A DNA stretch of 64,000 nt from Arthrobacter sp. ov407. Its GTDB lineage: Bacteria; Actinomycetota; Actinomycetes; Actinomycetales; Micrococcaceae. Of the stretch, positions 27,149-33,732 are shown piece by piece. Position numbers and translations under genes: made by a program. The stretch spans positions 237,490 to 301,489 of the forward strand of contig NZ_FNGD01000005.1 of assembly GCF_900102895.1 (NCBI RefSeq). The letters run 5' to 3'. Below the pieces are notes generated by a model. That model did no database searches and was not told the DNA's origin. It worked only from the letters and a program-made list of their open reading frames with translations. Position 1 is the first letter of the stretch. Every line of letters starts with the position of its first letter.

Positions 27149-27213
27149 GGCGCACGACGGCGGCGATCCACCCTGGAAAGGGCGGCACGCCGCTGTCGTT
27201 AAGCCCCGGCAGC
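27149..27213 (+). repeat. 65-bp direct repeat, copy 2, degenerate terminator
   Basis: Matches copy 1 (25978-26042) in 61 of 65 bases. The changes GGGCC to GATCC, CCCGCC to CACGCC and GCCGTC to GCTGTC weaken the hairpin, but it can still fold, and it ends the acdS unit four bases after its stop. Confidence 0.9.
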
Positions 27214-27289
27214 ACCGGCCCAAAAAAGAAATCAAGAAATTTTCGATTGGTGCGTAACCTTTCCGGCCCGCCCAGCGATTACCTCTTAT

Positions 27290-27450
27290 GTAAGCGCCGC
27301 CGGAGTGTTGGACCCCCCACCAGACACCGGCTGGCCTTCCACCGTAAGTGCCGACCGGCGCCTTCCCCCCATCTGGTCTCTGGTCGGCCCTTTACCGTAA
27401 GCGCCGGCCGGCGCCTGCCCCCATGGGCGCCGGCTAGCCTTCCCTGGCGA
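27290..27450 (+). repeat. Three imperfect tandem repeats of about 53 bp in the leader of the Pro-Val-Ala protein gene
   Basis: Units begin at 27290, 27344 and 27397 with GTAAGCGCC, GTAAGTGCC and GTAAGCGCC and share CCCCCCA-, CTGG- and GGCC-containing blocks. The last unit runs into the region before the ribosome site at 27505. Spacing is 54 and 53 bp. The rest of 27214-27513 holds a possible promoter (GTAACC near 27254) but no gene. The repeats may be part of a structured 5' leader. Confidence 0.6.
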
Positions 27451-27513
27451 GAGTGGGCTGTCGAGCGCCCCATGAGGCCTCAGCCCGCCTTCCACCAAAA
27501 AAACAAAGGATGT

Positions 27514-28002
27514 ATGTCTGTAATGAAGAGTGTTAGCAAGACCACCAAGATTGCTGTCGGCGCCGCCATCCTGGCAGTCGGAGGTTTCTCCGGCATCGGA
27601 CTGGCCAACGCGGCCCAGATGTCCAGCACCGAGCACGCTGCAGTGAACCACGCTACGCCCGCCAACCCGGCTGTCCCGGCCGTCCCGGCCACGCCTACGC
27701 TCCCGGCAAAGCCGGCCGTTCCCGCAGTTCCGGCGGCACCGTCGACCGATGGCTCCGCCAAGGGCGACGCCGACGTTGACGGCACCGAAGGCGCCGTCGA
27801 AGGCTCCGTCGACGCTGACCAGGACGGCGCCACCGTCAAGGGCGACGCCAACGTCAAGGGTGCTGCCGCCGAGGCACACGCCAACGCCAACGTCAACGCC
27901 GCAGTCCCGGCTGTGCCTGCTGTCCCCGGCGTACCGGCAACCCCGGCTGTGCCCGCCGTTCCGGCCCAGCCGTCCGTCGAGCTGCCCCAGCACGACAAGT
28001 AA
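27514..28002 (+). CDS. Secreted Pro-Val-Ala repeat protein
   Basis: A 162-residue protein of no known family. It has a Sec signal peptide (TTKIAVGAAILAVGGFSGIG, then LANAAQ), two tracts of PAVPAVPATP-type repeats (about residues 48-74 and 130-155) and a central acidic segment (GDADVDGTEGAVEGSVDAD). It ends in PQHDK. The layout suggests an extended cell-wall or secreted linker protein. An ATG at 27514 (AAAGGA just upstream) or 27523 is possible. It lies before an ECF-like sigma factor and membrane anti-sigma candidate. Control by that sigma factor is an inference from order only. Confidence 0.65.
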   Translation: MSVMKSVSKTTKIAVGAAILAVGGFSGIGLANAAQMSSTEHAAVNHATPANPAVPAVPATPTLPAKPAVPAVPAAPSTDGSAKGDADVDGTEGAVEGSVDADQDGATVKGDANVKGAAAEAHANANVNAAVPAVPAVPGVPATPAVPAVPAQPSVELPQHDK

Positions 28003-28050
28003 TTTCCGGCTGTTTAGCCTGGACCCGGCACGGGTCTGAATGCAAGGAAA

Positions 28051-28109
28051 GAGCCCTCACTTTGGAGGGCTCCGGGGTGCGGCCGCTAGACTTGCGGGGG
28101 CCGCACCCC
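28051..28109 (+). terminator. Two consecutive hairpins between the secreted protein and sigma factor genes
   Basis: GAGCCCTC/GAGGGCTC (28051-28058, 28065-28072) is a short terminator-like hairpin. GGGGTGCGGCC/GGCCGCACCCC (28074-28084, 28099-28109) is a perfect 11-bp stem whose loop holds TAGACT, a possible -10 box, with TTGGAG 19 bases upstream. The region may both end the upstream transcript and start the sigma-factor transcript. Confidence 0.5.
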
Positions 28110-28133
28110 AGCAGTAACGGAAGGACAGCCTCT

Positions 28134-28682
28134 TTGGCACAGCAGCTAAGCGACGACGAATTGTCAGCCGCCTTAGCTGGTGACCCATCAGGCTTCAGCG
28201 CGGTGTACGCGGTCATTTCCCCGGCCGTACTTGGCTACTTCCGGGCCCGGGGCGTGGACGACGCCGAGGCCCTGACCCAAGACGTGTTCGTGGACGTACT
28301 GCCGAAACTGGCTGGCGTCAGGGGCGGGCACACGGGTCTGCGGACCTTCATTTTCTCCGTCGCCCACGCCCGGCTGGTCGACTACAGGCGGCGCGCAGCA
28401 CGCACGCCGCATCTGGCCGAATACGACCCCCTGAACGACGCGCGGTACTCGGCATCGGCCGAGGACGAGGCGCTCGGATCCCTGGGCGGTATCTCAGCCA
28501 CTCTCGCGAGGCTCAATGAGGAGCAGCGGGAAGTTCTGGTCCTGCGGATCGTCGCGGACCTTTCCATCGAACAGGTGGCCGGCATCATGGACAAGACACC
28601 GGGTGCCATCAAGCAGCTTCAGCGTCGCGGGCTCAGTGCCCTGCGCGAACTCGTAACCGAAAAGGACCACGCAGCATCATGA
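28134..28682 (+). CDS. ECF-like RNA polymerase sigma factor
   Basis: A protein of about 182 residues with sigma region 2 (VYAVISPAVLGYFRARGVDD then LTQDVFVDVLPKLAG and LRTFIFSVAHARLVDYRRRA) and region 4 (LARLNEEQREVLVLRIVADL with VAGIMDKTPGAIKQLQRRGL, the helix-turn-helix). Region 3 is missing, as in ECF factors. The start is taken as TTG 28134, with AAGGA eight bases upstream; the frame is open farther upstream through the hairpin. The stop overlaps the next gene by four bases, a typical sigma/anti-sigma coupling. The promoter recognised is unknown. Confidence 0.85.
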   Translation: MAQQLSDDELSAALAGDPSGFSAVYAVISPAVLGYFRARGVDDAEALTQDVFVDVLPKLAGVRGGHTGLRTFIFSVAHARLVDYRRRAARTPHLAEYDPLNDARYSASAEDEALGSLGGISATLARLNEEQREVLVLRIVADLSIEQVAGIMDKTPGAIKQLQRRGLSALRELVTEKDHAAS

Positions 28683-29440
28683 CCGGCACCCGCGACCCCC
28701 AGCAGGATGGCAGCATCCAGGCGATGCTGAGCGACTCCGGCCTCGAAACCGCGGCCGAACTCCGGAGCGCACTGGAACAGCTCCGCGCCGTGGTCCCGGA
28801 TGCGGCTCCCGCGCCCAGCGCCGACCTCGCGGCACTGCTCGCCACCGGCGCAGCCGTTTCCGCGGCCCCTGTCTCAGCCACGACGACGGCGCTGCCCACG
28901 GTCGCGTCCGCGAATGACGCCGACGATGAATCGCTCCCCGCCGGGGTCACGAGCCTCGCTGAGCGCCGCGGCCGGAAGCGTCGGCTGGCAATCGTCGGCG
29001 GCGCCGTCGTGGGAGCCATGACCCTTGGTGCCGGCGCAGTGGCGGCATCCAGCGAAGATTTCCGGCACAGCATCAGCCAGAGCGTCGACGTAGTCTTCCA
29101 GCCCGCGGGGCACGGTACACCGGCCCCGGAACATGTCCAGCCGTCGCCATCCTCGGTCCCGGCCCTCCCTGCGCCTGCCGCGACGGGCCCCTCAGGAACT
29201 CCTGGGACCGCACCGTCTGCACCCACTGGCTCGGCACCGGCCAAGCAGACCCGACACACGCCGCCGGCCACACCGCCCGCCGTCGGCCGCGACGGTATCC
29301 TGCCGACACCACCACATCGTCCGGTCACGCCGGGAGTGCCCGCGCTCCCCGGCCGGGGTGGGGAACGGGGCCTTCCCTCGGATCCGCTGCCCGCGCCGAC
29401 ACTTCCCGGTGTGCTTCCCACGGTTCCGGGCCAGCCCTAG
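28679..29440 (+). CDS. Single-pass membrane protein, probable anti-sigma factor
   Basis: A 253-residue protein coupled (ATGA) to the sigma factor. It has a cytoplasmic N-terminal part of about 100 residues, ending in the basic stretch LAERRGRKRRLAIVGG, one membrane span (IVGGAVVGAMTLGAGAVAAS, about residues 104-123) and a long Pro/Thr/Ala-rich outer part. No zinc-binding anti-sigma motif (HxxxCxxC) is visible in the N-terminus, so if it is an anti-sigma factor it is of another type. The outside segment contains HTPPATPPAV and similar low-complexity runs. Function inferred from gene coupling and topology. Confidence 0.6.
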   Translation: MTGTRDPQQDGSIQAMLSDSGLETAAELRSALEQLRAVVPDAAPAPSADLAALLATGAAVSAAPVSATTTALPTVASANDADDESLPAGVTSLAERRGRKRRLAIVGGAVVGAMTLGAGAVAASSEDFRHSISQSVDVVFQPAGHGTPAPEHVQPSPSSVPALPAPAATGPSGTPGTAPSAPTGSAPAKQTRHTPPATPPAVGRDGILPTPPHRPVTPGVPALPGRGGERGLPSDPLPAPTLPGVLPTVPGQP

Positions 29441-29456
29441 GCCGCCCGCTAGACCT

Positions 29457-29516
29457 GTTGCGCTATCACCTAGGGCGGTTCTGAACGCTGAGAACCGCCC
29501 TAGGTGATAGCGCAAC
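29457..29516 (+). terminator. Perfect 26-bp hairpin after the anti-sigma gene
   Basis: Arms 29457-29482 and 29491-29516 are perfectly complementary over 26 bases around an 8-base loop (GAACGCTG); three more pairs with one G-U extend it. It begins 17 bases after the stop at 29440. Such long perfect stems are unusual for simple terminators. Confidence 0.75.
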
Positions 29517-29574
29517 GGGCGATCCGGCCCGGCCAGCATTGCATCCGCGTGGGAATCATTCATTTATTCGATAA

Positions 29575-29602
29575 TTGCCCGGAAAGGTTGCAGGAGTAAG
29601 GT
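29575..29602 (+). promoter_or_regulatory. Promoter of the CoA-binding protein gene, leaderless
   Basis: TTGCCC (29575-29580), a 16-bp spacer and TAAGGT (29597-29602) end six bases before the ATG at 29609. Confidence 0.6.
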
Positions 29603-29608
29603 TGATGC

Positions 29609-30034
29609 ATGGCCCACGTTAACGATCCGGCAGTAATTGACCGCCTCATGCGAACCAAAGGCACGTGGGCGGTGGTCGGCCTGACCACCAACGAATGGCG
29701 CTCGGCCTATGAAGTCTCCCTGTTTGTCCGTGACCGGATGGGCATGGAAATCATTCCGGTCAACTTGCCCGGCGACGACGTGCACGGGGAGAAGGGGTAC
29801 CGCTCCCTGGCGGAGATTCCCGCGGAGAAGCACCCGATCGACGTCGTGGACTGCTTCGTCAACTCCCACAAGGTGGGGGCCGTCATTGACGAGGCCATCG
29901 CCATAGGCGCCAAGGCCGTCTGGCTGCAGCTGGACGTCTTCGACGACGCCGCGGTGGACCGCGCCAAGGCCGCCGGGCTGGACGTCGTCGTGAACGAGTG
30001 CCCAGCCCGCGAAGGGTGGCGCGTGGGCCTCTAG
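29609..30034 (+). CDS. CoA-binding domain protein (YccU-like)
   Basis: A 141-residue Rossmann-fold CoA-binding protein. TWAVVGLTTNEWRSAYEVSL has the nucleotide-binding start, IIPVNLPGDDVHGEKGYRSL and VDVVDCFVNSHKVGAVIDEA-like strands follow, and the C-terminus has WLQLDVFDDAAVDRAKAAGL and VVVNECPAREG. The family matches the CoA-binding domain of succinyl-CoA synthetase alone. Its role is not known; members are suggested to bind acyl-CoA or modify it. It is monocistronic and probably leaderless. Confidence 0.85.
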   Translation: MAHVNDPAVIDRLMRTKGTWAVVGLTTNEWRSAYEVSLFVRDRMGMEIIPVNLPGDDVHGEKGYRSLAEIPAEKHPIDVVDCFVNSHKVGAVIDEAIAIGAKAVWLQLDVFDDAAVDRAKAAGLDVVVNECPAREGWRVGL

Positions 30035-30159
30035 CGGCCCAGGATCCACGATCAACACATTGGGTGCCCGCACGGTAGGCGACTACGAAGTTAACGGCAC
30101 CACCGTCGAAGGGCTGCACAGCATTGGATGCCCGCGCTGCCGGGCAGGCCGCAGCCGGA

Positions 30160-30165
30160 TAGGCT
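30160..30165 (+). promoter_or_regulatory. -10 box TAGGCT of the MmcQ/YjbR gene, leaderless
   Basis: TAGGCT ends six bases before the ATG at 30172, with no ribosome site between. Confidence 0.5.
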
Positions 30166-30171
30166 CGTGCC

Positions 30172-30582
30172 ATGGACGTTGCCACCCTCCGCGAGATCTG
30201 CCTGAGCTTCCCCGGCACCTTTGAGGACTTTCCCTTCGGCCCGGAGACATCCGTCTTCAAGGTGCGGGCCGCGGTGGCAGGCAACGCGCGGCAGGACGCC
30301 AAGATGTTCGCGGCGTCCGCCATGGACCCGGCGGACTGGTCCGTGAGCCTCAAGTGCGAGCCGGCCCTGGCCGAACAGCTGCGGGCCATCCATCCGGAAA
30401 TTACCGGCGCGTGGCATATGAACAAGACGCACTGGAACGGGGTCCGGCTGGACGGGTCGCTGCCGGACGACATGATCCGGGACATGGTGGAGGATTCCTA
30501 TGACCTGGTGGTCGCATCGGTCAGCCGAAAGCAGCGGGAGCAGCTGGGCTGGGCAGGACTCGCCAGGGGCGAAGGCACATGA
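30172..30582 (+). CDS. MmcQ/YjbR-family protein
   Basis: A 136-residue protein of the MmcQ/YjbR family: TLREICLSFPGTFEDFPFGP at the N-terminus, KVRAAVAG/DAKMFAASAM in the middle, VSLKCEPALAEQLRAIHPEI and HMNKTHWNGVRLDGSLPDDM. Members have a CyaY-like fold and are suggested to bind DNA, but their role is not established. Its stop overlaps the start of the DUF1990 gene by four bases, so both are made together. The upstream 137 bp hold no gene. Confidence 0.88.
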   Translation: MDVATLREICLSFPGTFEDFPFGPETSVFKVRAAVAGNARQDAKMFAASAMDPADWSVSLKCEPALAEQLRAIHPEITGAWHMNKTHWNGVRLDGSLPDDMIRDMVEDSYDLVVASVSRKQREQLGWAGLARGEGT

Positions 30583-31148
30583 GCGGCGACCCTGACGCCG
30601 GCCGCAGCGCGCCCCGCGCCCGGGCCGCGCTGAACTATCCGGGCATCGGCTCCACCGAGCGCGGCCAGCCTCCGGACGGCTTTCCGTGTCTGGTATCCCA
30701 GGCTTACCTCGGCGACGGCCTGGCGCTGTACCGGAGGGTGGCGCAGGGGATTCTGACCTGGCAGCTGCAGAAACACTCCGGGCTGCGCGTCCGCACCGAC
30801 TCCGACGCCGTCGTGCCCGGCGCGCGCCTGGTGAGCGGATTCGGCGTCGGCCCCTTCCGGATCAACGCGCCCTGCGAGGTCGTGTGGGTGCGGCGGCCGG
30901 TGCCCGGCGACGGGCCGCAACGCGCCGGGTTCGGGTACGGCACACTGCCGGGTCATCCCGTGCGGGGCGAGGAAGCCTTCGAAGTGGAGATCGACGCCGC
31001 GGGGCGGGTGTTCCTCAAAATCACGGCCTTCAGCAGGCCGTCCAACTGGTTCTACGCGGCCGGCAGCGCCCTGGCGGGACGTGCACAAAGGCACGTCACT
31101 TCCCGATACATTGGGAGTGCACACGAACTGGCCGCAGGTGAAAGCTGA
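30579..31148 (+). CDS. DUF1990 protein
   Basis: A 189-residue protein of the DUF1990 family, recognised by LNYPGIGSTERGQPPDGFPC at the start and VSGFGVGPFRINAPCEVVWV, AGFGYGTLPGHPVRGEEAFE and ITAFSRPSNWFYAAGSALAG. It probably has a helix-grip (SRPBCC-like) fold; no enzyme function is known. It is coupled to the MmcQ/YjbR gene and followed after 14 bases by a TPR protein gene. Confidence 0.85.
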   Translation: MSGDPDAGRSAPRARAALNYPGIGSTERGQPPDGFPCLVSQAYLGDGLALYRRVAQGILTWQLQKHSGLRVRTDSDAVVPGARLVSGFGVGPFRINAPCEVVWVRRPVPGDGPQRAGFGYGTLPGHPVRGEEAFEVEIDAAGRVFLKITAFSRPSNWFYAAGSALAGRAQRHVTSRYIGSAHELAAGES

Positions 31149-31162
31149 GCAGGAGCAGGTGG

Positions 31163-31765
31163 ATGCTGGAACAGAAAACCCTTGACCAATTGTGGAACTT
31201 CGACGACCCCGCCGGATCGGAAGCCCGTTTCCGGGCGGCCGCCGCGGATGAAAGCTACGACGCCGACGAACGCGCCGAACTCACCACCCAGCTGGGGCGG
31301 GCCATCGGGCTGCAGGGCCGCTACGAGGAAGCCGACGCCCTGCTGGATTCGGTCGATGCCGACGAGCCCACCGTCGCCGTCCGCGTGCTGCTGGAACGCG
31401 GCCGGGTGCTCAATTCCAGCGGCCACCCCGAGATGGCCGTGCCGCTCTTTGAACAGGCCGCCGAACTCGCGGACCACTTGGGCGAGGAATTCCTGGCCGT
31501 GGACGCGCTGCACATGCTCGCCATTGCCGACTCCGCCCACGCCGAGACCTGGACCCGGAGCGCCCTGGAGTATGCCTCCACGGTCCACGATGAGCGGACC
31601 AAACGGTGGATAGTCTCGCTGCACAACAACCTCGGCTGGACGCTGCACGACGCCGGCCGCTGCACCGAGGCCATGGTGGAGTTCCAGCTCGCCGAACAAT
31701 GGGCCGACCGGATCGGCACCCCGCGGCAGCAGGAACTGGCCCGCGAGGCCATCCAGGCCTGCTGA
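31163..31765 (+). CDS. Tetratricopeptide-repeat protein
   Basis: A 200-residue helical protein with TPR-like units: ELTTQLGRAIGLQGRYEEAD, VLLERGRVLNSSGHPEMAVP and LHNNLGWTLHDAGRCTEAMV. It lacks signal peptide and membrane spans, so it is cytoplasmic and likely binds a partner protein. AGGAG precedes the ATG. It lies in the row of small genes 29609-32145 that may be partly cotranscribed. Partner unknown. Confidence 0.8.
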   Translation: MLEQKTLDQLWNFDDPAGSEARFRAAAADESYDADERAELTTQLGRAIGLQGRYEEADALLDSVDADEPTVAVRVLLERGRVLNSSGHPEMAVPLFEQAAELADHLGEEFLAVDALHMLAIADSAHAETWTRSALEYASTVHDERTKRWIVSLHNNLGWTLHDAGRCTEAMVEFQLAEQWADRIGTPRQQELAREAIQAC

Positions 31766-31827
31766 CCCCGCTTTGTCATCCTGGAAGTACAGAACCCCCG
31801 GAAATCCGAATGAAAGGCAACAGCTCC

Positions 31828-32145
31828 GTGATCTTCATCGTCGTCAAATTCAAGGTCAAGCCGGACTGGTCCGAGCGCTGGCTGGGACTCGTGCAGGACT
31901 TCACCCAGGCCACCCGCCAGGAGCCCGGGAACCTGTGGTTCGACTGGTCCCGCAGCGTTGAGGACCCCAACGAATTCGTCCTCGTCGAGGCCTTCAAGGA
32001 CGACGCCGCCGGCGACCACGTCAACAGCGCCCACTTCAAACAGGCCATGGCGGACATGCCGCAGGCACTGGCCGAAACTCCCCGGATCATCAGCCGCCAG
32101 CTCGACGGCGAAGGCTGGGACCGGATGGGCGAACTCACCATCTAA
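31828..32145 (+). CDS. Putative quinol monooxygenase (ABM domain)
   Basis: A 105-residue antibiotic-biosynthesis-monooxygenase domain protein, the usual size. IFIVVKFKVKPDWSERWLGL, then TRQEPGNLWFDWSRSVEDPN, FVLVEAFKDDAAGDHVNSAH and FKQAMADMPQALAETPRIIS are typical of YgiN-like quinol monooxygenases, small cofactor-free enzymes that use oxygen. The start is taken as GTG 31828, with AAAGG ten bases upstream; ATG 31810 in frame would add six residues. A long hairpin begins four bases after its stop. Confidence 0.8.
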   Translation: MIFIVVKFKVKPDWSERWLGLVQDFTQATRQEPGNLWFDWSRSVEDPNEFVLVEAFKDDAAGDHVNSAHFKQAMADMPQALAETPRIISRQLDGEGWDRMGELTI

Positions 32146-32148
32146 CCC

Positions 32149-32261
32149 CGTCGATTGCTCCCCACCGGCCCCCTCGCCTCGCAAGCTCGGCCAGGGAACC
32201 CTGCCGGCGTGGGCCCAGGCGCCCTTTTGAGGCCTCTAAGGGGGCCGGTGGGGAGCAATGG
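32149..32261 (+). repeat. Palindromic hairpin element A
   Basis: Perfect 21-bp arms (32154-32174 and 32239-32259) with ends CGTCGATTGCTCC and GGAGCAATGG enclose a 64-base loop that contains GCCCTTTTGAGGC. The ends and inner GCCCTTTTGA block are shared with elements B (32593-32655) and C (33653-33712). It is placed right before the -10 box of the DUF503 gene. Confidence 0.75.
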
Positions 32262-32262
32262 A

Positions 32263-32268
32263 TAGGCT
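32263..32268 (+). promoter_or_regulatory. -10 box TAGGCT of the DUF503 gene, leaderless
   Basis: TAGGCT ends six bases before the ATG at 32275. The -35 region overlaps the right arm of hairpin A. Confidence 0.45.
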
Positions 32269-32274
32269 TAGGGC

Positions 32275-32568
32275 ATGTGGATCGGATGGATCGAATTCGA
32301 CATCCTTCTGGGTGACGTTCACAGCCTCAAGGAGAAGCGCTCCGTGGTGCGGCCGCTGCTGGCGGAGCTGAAGCGGCGCTTTGATGTCTCCGTGGCAGAG
32401 GTCGGGGACCACGAACAGCACCGGCGTACGCAGTTAGGCGCCGGCCTGGTCGGAGCAGACCGGGCACACGTCGTGGAGGTGCTCACCGCCGTCGAACGCT
32501 TCGTCGCAGCCCGGCCCGAACTCGAACTCCTCAGCGCACGGCAACGGGAGCTCCGCAGCGACGACTAA
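32275..32568 (+). CDS. DUF503 protein
   Basis: A 97-residue protein of the DUF503 family: WIGWIEFDILLGDVHSLKEK, RSVVRPLLAELKRRFDVSVA and EVGDHEQHRRTQLGAGLVGA. Members are small ferredoxin-fold-like proteins often found near ribosome-associated genes (rbfA/infB) in other bacteria, but no function is fixed. It is alone here, between hairpin elements A and B. Confidence 0.88.
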   Translation: MWIGWIEFDILLGDVHSLKEKRSVVRPLLAELKRRFDVSVAEVGDHEQHRRTQLGAGLVGADRAHVVEVLTAVERFVAARPELELLSARQRELRSDD

Positions 32569-32592
32569 CCCCGCAGATTGCCCCCTAACCCC

Positions 32593-32655
32593 CGTCGATT
32601 GCTCCGTAAGCGCCCTTTTGAGGCTTCATAACGGCACTTATGGAGCATTCGATGG
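32593..32655 (+). repeat. Palindromic hairpin element B
   Basis: About 63 bp: CGTCGATTGCTCCGTAAGCG with GCCCTTTTGA, AACGGCAC and GGAGCATTCGATGG. Its arms pair over 19 bases with three differences. It aligns well along its whole length to the reverse complement of element C, so elements B and C are inverted with respect to each other on the two sides of the nuclease-like gene. Confidence 0.75.
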
Positions 32656-32706
32656 CCGTTGTGGATAACTTCTGCAGTGTTGACGCCGTTCTGGTCTGAT
32701 GAAGCC

Positions 32707-33648
32707 ATGAAGACCGCGCGCCCGCTGCCCGACGATTTCCGGCGGCGCCCATTTACCGTCGTCGAAGCGGCAGAGGCTGGGGTGTCGCCAAAACGGCTCC
32801 GCCACCACTCCCTCGCGGCGCTGGGTCGGGGAATTCGTTGCCTGGGCCCGACGCCGGAGCTTCCCTTGGGCGTGCGAGTGCGGCCTTTCATTGAGGTCAA
32901 TGAGCGATGCGCCGCGTCGCACCTCACCGCGGCGGAGCTTGGTTCGCTTCCGGTGCGGCAACAGAAGGAGGGACCGCCGATGTACCACGTGATCAGGCCC
33001 GAGGGCGCCGCCCATCTCAATCGGCCACATGTAATCGTTCACCGGATGAAGCTTTACGACGACGAGATCACGCTCCTGGACGGTATTCCCATCACCACCC
33101 CGGAGCGGACCTGGCTGGATCTGGCCGAAATGCTGACCGTAGACGAACTCGTTGTGGCGGGCGACAGCTGCGTCCGGGTGCCTCGGCTCGAGTTCGAGGG
33201 CAGGGATGTGCCGCTGTGTAGCCTCCAGGATCTGCAGCGGATGATCGACCGCCACAAGGGAAAGCGCGGACTCCGCAAGGCGAAGGAAGCCATCACCCTC
33301 ATTCGGGTGGGCTCGGATTCGCCGCAGGAGTCCTTACTGAGGCTTGCCATGGTCCGGGCAGGCCTTCCGGAACCGGAGCTGAACGTGCCGATCATCGACG
33401 ATGCAGGGACACGGCACCACGAACCCGACTTGTCCTATCGGAAATACAGAATCGGCATCGAGTACGAAGGCGAACAACACGGTGACGAGGGTCAAATCGT
33501 CCGGGACATCGCCCGTTCAGAGAAGTACACGGCCCTCGGTTGGACCGAGGTCCGGATCTCCAAGCGGCACATGCACGATGACGCCAAGGCCGCGGTGGCC
33601 AAGGTCCGCGCCGCGCTCCTGCAGGCGGGCTGGCGGCCCGGGCGTTAA
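32707..33648 (+). CDS. Nuclease-like protein (AbiEi-like N-terminus, DUF559/Vsr-like C-terminus)
   Basis: A 313-residue protein common in actinobacteria. The N-terminal part has a winged-helix-like start (FRRRPFTVVEAAEAGVSPKR) as in AbiEi-type proteins, and a middle with LLDGIPITTPERTWLDLAEM. The C-terminal segment HEPDLSYRKYRIGIEYEGEQ resembles the PD-(D/E)xK core of Vsr/DUF559 nucleases (D, then ExE), followed by ALGWTEVRISKRHMHDD. Cleavage activity is not proven. It is flanked by hairpin elements B and C in inverted order, and lies between DUF503 and the convergent purL. No antitoxin-like partner gene is adjacent. Confidence 0.6.
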   Translation: MKTARPLPDDFRRRPFTVVEAAEAGVSPKRLRHHSLAALGRGIRCLGPTPELPLGVRVRPFIEVNERCAASHLTAAELGSLPVRQQKEGPPMYHVIRPEGAAHLNRPHVIVHRMKLYDDEITLLDGIPITTPERTWLDLAEMLTVDELVVAGDSCVRVPRLEFEGRDVPLCSLQDLQRMIDRHKGKRGLRKAKEAITLIRVGSDSPQESLLRLAMVRAGLPEPELNVPIIDDAGTRHHEPDLSYRKYRIGIEYEGEQHGDEGQIVRDIARSEKYTALGWTEVRISKRHMHDDAKAAVAKVRAALLQAGWRPGR

Positions 33649-33652
33649 CGAA

Positions 33653-33712
33653 CGATTGCTCCGCAACTGCCGTTCTGGGTGTTCAAAAGGGCAGCTACGG
33701 AGCAATCGATGG
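33653..33712. repeat. Palindromic hairpin element C
   Basis: About 60 bp: CGATTGCTCCGCAACTGCC pairs with GGCAGCTACGGAGCAATCG with two differences. It lies between the convergent nuclease-like gene and purL and can act as a two-way terminator. Read on the opposite strand it aligns with element B, including GCCCTTTTGA and AACGGCA. Confidence 0.75.
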
Positions 33713-33732
33713 AACTCGGGGTGCGGTGGGGA

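Noticed and set aside
30035..30171. Coding-like stretch between the CoA-binding and MmcQ genes
   Set aside because: One frame is open for about 40 codons but has no start, no family signal, and is crossed by the MmcQ promoter.
32707..33648. Type IV toxin-antitoxin (AbiEi/AbiEii) pair
   Set aside because: The N-terminus is AbiEi-like but there is no adjacent AbiEii nucleotidyltransferase gene, so a complete system is not supported.
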